In this document: positions 58,340 to 64,000 of the stretch, in pieces | Layout of the letters: every line of letters starts with the position of its first letter | Position numbering within the stretch: the first letter of the stretch is position 1 | Assembly: GCA_029204045.2 (NCBI GenBank) | Contig: CM055076.1 | Coordinates: forward strand, 22,978,743 to 23,042,742 | Source of the DNA: Tillandsia leiboldiana | Lineage: Eukaryota; Streptophyta; Magnoliopsida; Poales; Bromeliaceae | DNA: 64,000 bases | Direction: 5' to 3' | Made by a program: the position numbers and the translations under genes | The notes under the pieces: model-generated | What the model was told of the DNA's origin: nothing | The model's database searches: none | The model's input: the letters and a program-made list of their open reading frames with translations, nothing else

Positions 58340-58739
58340 GAGATATTTAAAATGAATGGCTTTTTTTGCAAAAAAATCAAAAAATCTTTTGCGATTTTGT
58401 AAAGGTAGAATTTTTTTTTTTTGTAAATTAAGATCGAACCGTTTTTTCTCACTTAAATACTGTCCTTACATCAACACCATGTTCCTCCCCTACCTCGCGC
58501 ACGAAGGGGGGAAGACGTTAACGAGACTCGACGCGTTCGTAGTCATGCTCGTGATCGTGATAGTTTTTAGCATTCTTCGGCGAGATCACTGTGATAAAAA
58601 AGAGATAGTAGCGTTGCTCAAAATACCTCCAAAGGTGGCGGAGAAAGAAAACAATGGTCACTGATTGAGAACGCTCCTGAAGCGAGTTCGAGAGCGGGTT
58701 CAAGAGCGCAACCGACGATGACAAGGTGATGGCAATATT
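58340..58739. other. Unassigned sequence with a 102-codon open frame
   Basis: A frame at 58356-58664 contains a hydrophobic stretch (FVVMLVIVIVFSIL) but no recognised domain, and its surroundings are repeats. Coding status is doubtful. Confidence 0.2.
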
Positions 58740-59262
58740 TGTGATATCTTCGGAATTTGAATTAGTCCTATATATAAATAATATAATAAGACTAAATTTC
58801 TTAACCCAGCTATAGCATTTTGGATGGTAGCAAAATTTAATAGGTTATGAGAGTTAAGTATGCTAGAGTTAGAATAGTTCTAAAATGGATGACTCCCTGA
58901 GAAGTGGGACGTCACAGTTGGTATCAGAGCCAGGTTTATATATAGGACTAATCCAAATTCCGGAAGTGTCACAGTTGGTATCAGAGTCATTCATCCGTCG
59001 GAAATATGAGATGAGTCTCGGCTGAGCCAGGGTTATATAGCGGGTAGAGCAAGGCTCTCCGACTAATGACCGTTGTGGGTGGAGTGCAGCTCCCCACAAG
59101 GTCGGTTAAGACTAGCGAGACGAGTCTCACATTGCTTGGTGCTTGTGAGTGTGCTTGAGCATGACGTGGACGTCAGTACTTAAGAGGTTATGAGAGTTAA
59201 GCGTGCTAGAACTAGAGTAGTTCTAGGATGGGTGACCTCTTGGGAAGTAAGGCATCATAATA
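58740..59262 (+). mobile_element. Rearranged Cassandra TRIM
   Basis: A 177-bp LTR (58740-58916, tgtgat...gtcaca) holds a decayed 5S-like block. It is followed by a primer site (ggtatcagagcc), a 41-bp piece matching the start of an LTR (tatataggactaatccaaat ... gtgtcaca), then a second primer site (ggtatcagagtc) and the internal domain. A shortened right LTR (about 59189-59262) with a well-preserved 5S-like block, gttaagcgtgctagaactag to gggtgacctcttggga, ends it. Confidence 0.78.
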
Positions 59263-59274
59263 TTAAGAAAGAAA

Positions 59275-60250
59275 AATCTGTCCGACAGCATGATTTTGCA
59301 CTATTTATTAAAAAAATTTACACTATTCAAACATATGCACTACTTAGCAAGGAAGTTGCACTATTTTAGAGTTTAATATACACATCAAATAGACAACTCA
59401 ATTTCTTACTAAATAATACACTATATATTGAATAGTGTAACTTGTTTAATAAAATAATACAACATCACGTTATCAGATATTTATCTCACTACCGCCATTA
59501 TCTCTTCACAATCGGCTGCGCTCACCCCAAACATGCTTCAGAATCATTTTCGGCCAACGATTATCGCCCTCCACGCTGACGAAGTGTCAGGCGGCCCTAA
59601 TGACCAGCGAGTCAAGTTTGTTGTATTCCTTTCATTCGTAAGACGTTTACAATATAGACGTGGTAGAGAAATAGGGGATGAGCACTCAAGACTACTGCCG
59701 ATATTAGAGACATAACCTGTGAGAAGGGAGCGGAGAAAGGTGAGATGGAACATTTAAGGCACAAAATTTTTTTGATGAGATTTTAAAAATTTTAATCTGA
59801 ATATGTAAAAATAAAAAAAACGGTCCACTTTTCCGAACACTCAAAACTAGTACATTGTTAAAAGGCTAAATTGAAAATATAAACTCGATCCATCAAAAAA
59901 TGATAAACTTATGATGCACAAAGTAACAAATAAATTAGGTGAAAGTAATAATTTTTAATCTTATATAAGAATTAAAACAAAATACTTTTGAAACTAATTA
60001 CCAAAAATTTCTAATATTAAAATAAATTATTTGGCGACCACAATGAAACTTGACTCATATTCAGGATTCATTGTGCAATTTAGCCCTTTCTCCAGTTTTG
60101 GTCGGCTAAAATTTTTTTATAACATGAGTTTACAATAACTTTCAATGACAATAGAAAAAAAAAAAATTATAAATTAAAAATTTTATATTTAAAACTCACA
60201 TAAAACTTACCAGCACTCCTCAACTTTCTATCATACTAAAGATTCTTCTT
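59275..60250. other. Unassigned intergenic sequence
   Basis: No convincing gene. A GC-balanced piece at 59500-59760 has short open frames on both strands with no motif recognised. Confidence 0.4.
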
Positions 60251-60252
60251 AT

Positions 60253-60533
60253 TATTGGATCGTTGGTGCTAGTCATTAATCTAAAAATTCGAACGGTTAG
60301 AAATATGCAACCAATTCACTTAAAGTGTACAAACACAGCGCTCATGGGTCTCGACCGAACTCAACCCATCTGGACGTTGGGTTCATTGTTGGGGCTCTTG
60401 CCGTTAGATCTATTATGAACCGCAGCTCCACTCAACTTATTGAGCTCATCCAATTTAATTCATTAATCTTTTAGATCTATTATCACACATAAAAAATTAG
60501 ATATATTTTTAATCCATAAATAAATAGCTAACT
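60253..60533 (-). mobile_element. Solo LTR of the TRIM family at 42393-42988
   Basis: 281 bp, tattggatcgttggtgctag ... aatagctaact. It aligns along its length with 42706-42988 (acaaacacagcgctcatggg, tctcgaccgaactcaaccca, ggctcttgccgttagatcta). The terminal bases have drifted and no TSD was found. Confidence 0.7.
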
Positions 60534-60674
60534 TATGATATATCACGAGGAGTCCTCCAAAATGCTACTCTTATATGACATATTAATATGTTAGTGCATA
60601 TAATGTGGAGTGTCTTAATTGGTTCTTAACAATTTAAGATGCAATTCGGGTTTGTTAGTTGACATCAGGAAGAA

Positions 60675-60720
60675 AATAAATAAATAAATAAATAAATAAT
60701 AATAAATAATAAAAAATATA
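60675..60720. repeat. AAAT-type microsatellite
   Basis: A tandem aaat/aataaat run directly left of a family B MITE. Confidence 0.85.
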
Positions 60721-61145
60721 TGGTTAATTACCTACGGCTTTCCGTAAATATATCGAATTAAATAACAGATATATTTTTACAAAGATCAACTTTTTATATT
60801 TATTCTTTTAAAAATCCTAAGTTATTTATATATATCCCTCCAAACTATTACCGTTAGATCATTGTTTATTTTTTAACCGACTATATGTGAAATGATAATT
60901 TTATTCTTTTAAAAATATTCCTCCAAAAGTCTAACTGTTAAAATAATATAAAAATATCTGAATGAGTAAAAAGATAAATTTACCTCACTAACTAAGTAAG
61001 ATTAAATATTTAACCATATATTTAACCTATGGTTAACTAGATTTTTCTAACAGAGATAGACGATAGGAATATATATGAATAACGTTGGATTTTTAAAAAA
61101 ATAAATATAATAAATTAAATTTTATAAAAATATAACTGTTATTCG
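60718..61145. mobile_element. Family B foldback MITE
   Basis: Begins atggttaattacctacggct and includes taaatatatcgaattaaata, atatatccctccaaactatt and atatatgaataacgttggat. The right end is drifted (gttattcgttacg). Confidence 0.72.
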
Positions 61146-61270
61146 TTACGAATTGAGTCAAAAAAAAAAAAATAACTAATATAAACTATCAAAGAAGTAT
61201 CAGGTATTGAATACTCTATTTTCGAAGTGCATAGTGAGGATTCAATTCCTAGACATTCTAATTAAATAGC

Positions 61271-61439
61271 GGAAAATGCTAGATGTACACCCCAAATGGG
61301 GTGTACATCTTACATCCATTCCATTCTAGGGGTGGGTGAATTTCACTCGTCACATGATATGACAAGTGGATGAATACCTATCCCAAGATGGGGCGAGTGT
61401 AGGATGTACACCCCCTTTGGGGTGTACACCTAGCACTTC
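61271..61439. mobile_element. Family G MITE with 9-bp TSD
   Basis: Starts ggaaaatgctagatgtacac and ends ggtgtacacctagcacttc. The perfect 9-bp TSD ttaaatagc is at 61262-61270 and 61440-61448. It contains nested acaccccaaatggggtgt hairpins. Confidence 0.88.
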
Positions 61440-61562
61440 TTAAATAGCACTTAGAATAACAATTAACTATTTTAAATAGTGGTAGTTTACAATAATTTTA
61501 ACTTAATAAAACTATTTTGTACAGGGCAGATGCAGGAAATGAGGACACATGCCTACGCTTGA

Positions 61563-61819
61563 TACTACAATAAAATTAGGTTAGAGGGACATATGTTTGT
61601 GACACTTTTTGTAAGTGTTCCATTTATAATCCATCTATATTCAAAATTAAATTATAGAGACATATTTTTAGGACACATTATAGTAATGCGTCGCTATACA
61701 CCCTAGCAACGGCACATATAGCGACACTAATGATAAGTGTCGGTATTTTTTTCAGCAGCATTTTTTTTAGTTTTTAGCAATACTTAAAAATATCGCTATA
61801 TTATAATTTTGTTGTAGTG
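61563..61819. mobile_element. CACTA-like MITE, 3-bp TSD
   Basis: Ends tactacaataaaatta and taattttgttgtagtg are inverse, so the right end read inward is cactacaacaaaatta. The flanks are tga on both sides (61560-61562 and 61820-61822). Subterminal tagcgac/gtcgct motifs are repeated, as in CACTA elements. 257 bp, non-coding. Confidence 0.75.
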
Positions 61820-61970
61820 TGATCTTAAAAATTTTTTCTAAGATAAATCTCGACTGAGCCAGTATTATTTAGCGAGTGCTCGTGAGTATCTTTGACCCGT
61901 GGAGATAAATTAATCTTATATATAATCTATAAATAAGGCTAATCTTCGGATAACTCTGAAAAATAGACGT

Positions 61971-61973
<3 letters not shown>

Positions 61974-62032
<59 letters not shown>
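61974..62032. repeat. TA microsatellite
   Basis: An alternating TA run that follows a drifted Cassandra-like stretch (agataaatctcgactgagcc at 61842 and cttatatataatctataaat, ending gacgtcaca). Confidence 0.96.
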
Positions 62033-62033
<1 letters not shown>

Positions 62034-62927
62034 CATAAAAATATAAAAAAAATTTCTCTCTCAAAAAAAAAAAAAAAAAAAAATTATCTCCGGAAAAGTC
62101 TTCTACGAAGCAATCATATCACATCAATAATGTGCAGCAAATAGAATGCCTTTATTTGAGAAAAAAATACAAAAATATTATTTTTTATAATATTTGAGAG
62201 AAAAATATAATAATATTATTTTTTTTATAAATTATAATAGAATGAATAAATTTTAGAAGATAATTATAATTGATTGAGTAGAATAGAATATGTAATTAGT
62301 CATATTTTAAAATATTTTTTCTCTCGCTTGAAAGTTATATGTCATGGATTTAACTGTTTTTTTTTGCATTCATTCAAATATAAAAGGAGACTAAGTTTTG
62401 GTGGAGGTTTTCGAAACATCTCTACGAATTTCAAAGTTACGGACGCAGATGTAGAAGAGTCAAGAATTTTTTAAAATTTTTAGAAATATAATAAGTGTAG
62501 TTTTTTAGAACCTCCGCTAGTGGCTGCTACCTCAATTTTTTTTAAAATCAATTATATTTTCTACTCTTAATTAATATACTATAGTATTATACTATAGTAT
62601 TTTTATTTTTTTTGAGATAAAAATAATATGTTATCCGCTTCGTTTACTTAGCTAAAAATATAAAATAACTGGTCTTCGAACTTAAAATTTCGAATATTAA
62701 TCACCAAATTTTTTATTATTTGTGCTAAAAATGATTAATTATACTATAATATTTTTTAAAAATTTTTTATTCGTATTTAATATTAAAATAAATAATTCAA
62801 ACTAGCAAATAAAAAGACAAACTTACCCATTTTGCGAAGAAAAGAAGAGAGCACCGCTCAGAGACTTTGTTTAAGTCCATGATATACAACCCCAGGTCAG
62901 ATTTTGTTAGAAAAATAATCGTACTAA
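62033..62927. other. AT-rich intergenic sequence
   Basis: Includes an A run (62066-62082) and imperfect duplication (aatattattttttataa at 62175 and 62214). No gene is seen. Confidence 0.45.
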
Positions 62928-63195
62928 ATCTGTTTGCGATTAAATTAGTTAACTAGTTTATGTTTAAATTTGAATAACAGAACTTACTTTTAATCGCTAT
63001 GAAAATTTCAGAAATTGTAGATAAAAATAAATCGAAATAAAATTAATCCGGAAGCGTGCGAGGCACTGCCCTAAGGCGTATTTCCGTCCTTCGTACGGAT
63101 TAATCGGAGATACCACCCCAAGGTACGACCGGAACTCCTCTTCCTACGAGCACGACCGCAGAAGAGGCTGACGAAGTTTCTTTCAACACCCGATA
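62928..63195 (-). mobile_element. Copia LTR 3' end fragment
   Basis: The reverse complement matches 57840-58130 and 38100-38412: ccggaagcgtgcgaggcact, ttcgtacggattaatcggag and ggtgttgaaagaaact-type blocks, plus the distal tagtacgattatttttc. It may be paired with 57840-58130 in opposite orientation, but no coding region lies between them. Confidence 0.75.
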
Positions 63196-63435
63196 GTAAA
63201 ACAATATAAGAAAATAAAATCGAAATAAGAATCGATTGCTTGTGTATGTGTATGAGTGTGTGTATATCAGCATATACACAATAATACTTATAGGTGTAAA
63301 GTGTAGGTGAAAGTTAGAATTCCAAACATTCACATCACCTATAAAAAATAGTTAAGAATCAATGAATGCACGAAACGTATAAAATTTAATTAAGAATTTA
63401 ATTAAGAATTTAATAATAATAAACGAGAATCAATA
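63196..63435. other. Unassigned sequence next to a copia LTR end
   Basis: Contains tgtgtatgtgtatgagtgtg and non-coding AT-rich sequence. It may be the upstream part of the same LTR. Confidence 0.35.
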
Positions 63436-63444
63436 AAATTAAAA

Positions 63445-63891
63445 GGGGCAATTTCCTATATACCCCTAAAATTTTTTCTGTTTTTATATTTACCCCTCTT
63501 AGAAGGTTAATATTAAAACTATCCTTCTTACGTTCCAACTTTTTTCTAAAATACCCCTGAAGTTAAACTCTATAGTTTGGAGCTGCCGTTATCTGTGTAA
63601 AATTACCATTTTGCCCTTTCAAATATACCTTTCTACTATAACCAACTTTTTCTTATGTATTCTTAAAATTTTCAATAGTTTTGATAGATAGGGACAAAAT
63701 AGGTATATCTGATAGTTTTCAACTTCGATTATTATTTAACTCTAGTTTAACCCTAGTTAACTTAACAAAGGGAAACGGTAGGGGTATTTTTAATAACGGT
63801 GGAACGTATGAAGGGTATATTGGAAAGAAAAAAATAAAAAGAGTAAATCAGATATTTTTTCAGATTTTAAAAATACACAGACAATTATCTC
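63445..63891 (+). mobile_element. Family A MITE, 447 bp, 9-bp TSD
   Basis: Begins ggggcaatttcctatatacc and ends acaattatctc. The perfect 9-bp TSD aaattaaaa is at 63436-63444 and 63892-63900. This is the cleanest short-form copy and sets the boundaries for the family. Confidence 0.9.
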
Positions 63892-64000
63892 AAATTAAAA
63901 TTAATAATAAAATAATAAAAATAATTATTGAGAATTTTAAAAATTTTGAATATTATTCTAACAGATTTTGTGATCCGAGTCCACCATATGGTCCAAAAGA

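Overview
This is nuclear DNA of a flowering plant. The evidence is spliced genes with GT-AG introns, a plastid-targeted MurG homologue, an LRR receptor kinase of a plant-only class, TTTAGGG-type repeats, and a dense population of plant transposable elements (Cassandra and other TRIMs, copia and gypsy LTR pieces, hAT, Harbinger, CACTA and Mutator-like elements, and long TA microsatellites). A monocot is plausible, but nothing in the window proves a species.

Only two genes look intact. (1) An LRR receptor-like kinase on the + strand, two exons, 25033-26524 and 26949-27598, 713 residues. (2) A MurG-type glycosyltransferase gene on the - strand, whose coding region spans 44294-56112 in five exons. 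The exons join in frame to 462 residues, and the first intron uses the rare GC-AG splice pair. About 8.9 kb of transposon debris sits in MurG introns 2 and 4. A thioredoxin reductase exon (19.5-19.7 kb, - strand) survives as a pseudogene broken by a hAT element.

Layout: 0-5 kb holds a gypsy reverse-transcriptase scrap, a complete non-5S TRIM, a complete Cassandra TRIM with 5S-like LTRs and a Mutator-type MITE. From 5.4 to 11.1 kb lies a nested stack: a 450-bp-class MITE holds a 4-kb solo LTR (TSD GTTAA) and a Harbinger-like element (TSD TTA) inside telomere-like repeats. 11.5-18.5 kb has a Cassandra multimer, a foldback Mutator element, a 135-bp tandem repeat field and a head-to-head inverted TRIM dimer bounded by one TSD. 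18.9-24.6 kb has the reductase fragment, hAT elements, a 1.5-kb inverted repeat and MITEs. 24.7-27.9 kb is the kinase gene. 28.5-29.0 kb is a palindrome-packed Mutator-type element. 30.7-33.6 kb is a run of foldback elements separated by TA microsatellites. 33.8-39.0 kb is gypsy and copia LTR material. 41.8-43.0 kb has a palindromic hAT element and another TRIM. 44.3-56.1 kb is the MurG gene. 56.2-64 kb returns to MITEs, TRIMs and LTR pieces.

The two genes have no evident functional link. Element boundaries given with a target-site duplication (TSD) were read directly from the sequence. Superfamily names rest on known TSD lengths, termini and short protein motifs, not on a database search.
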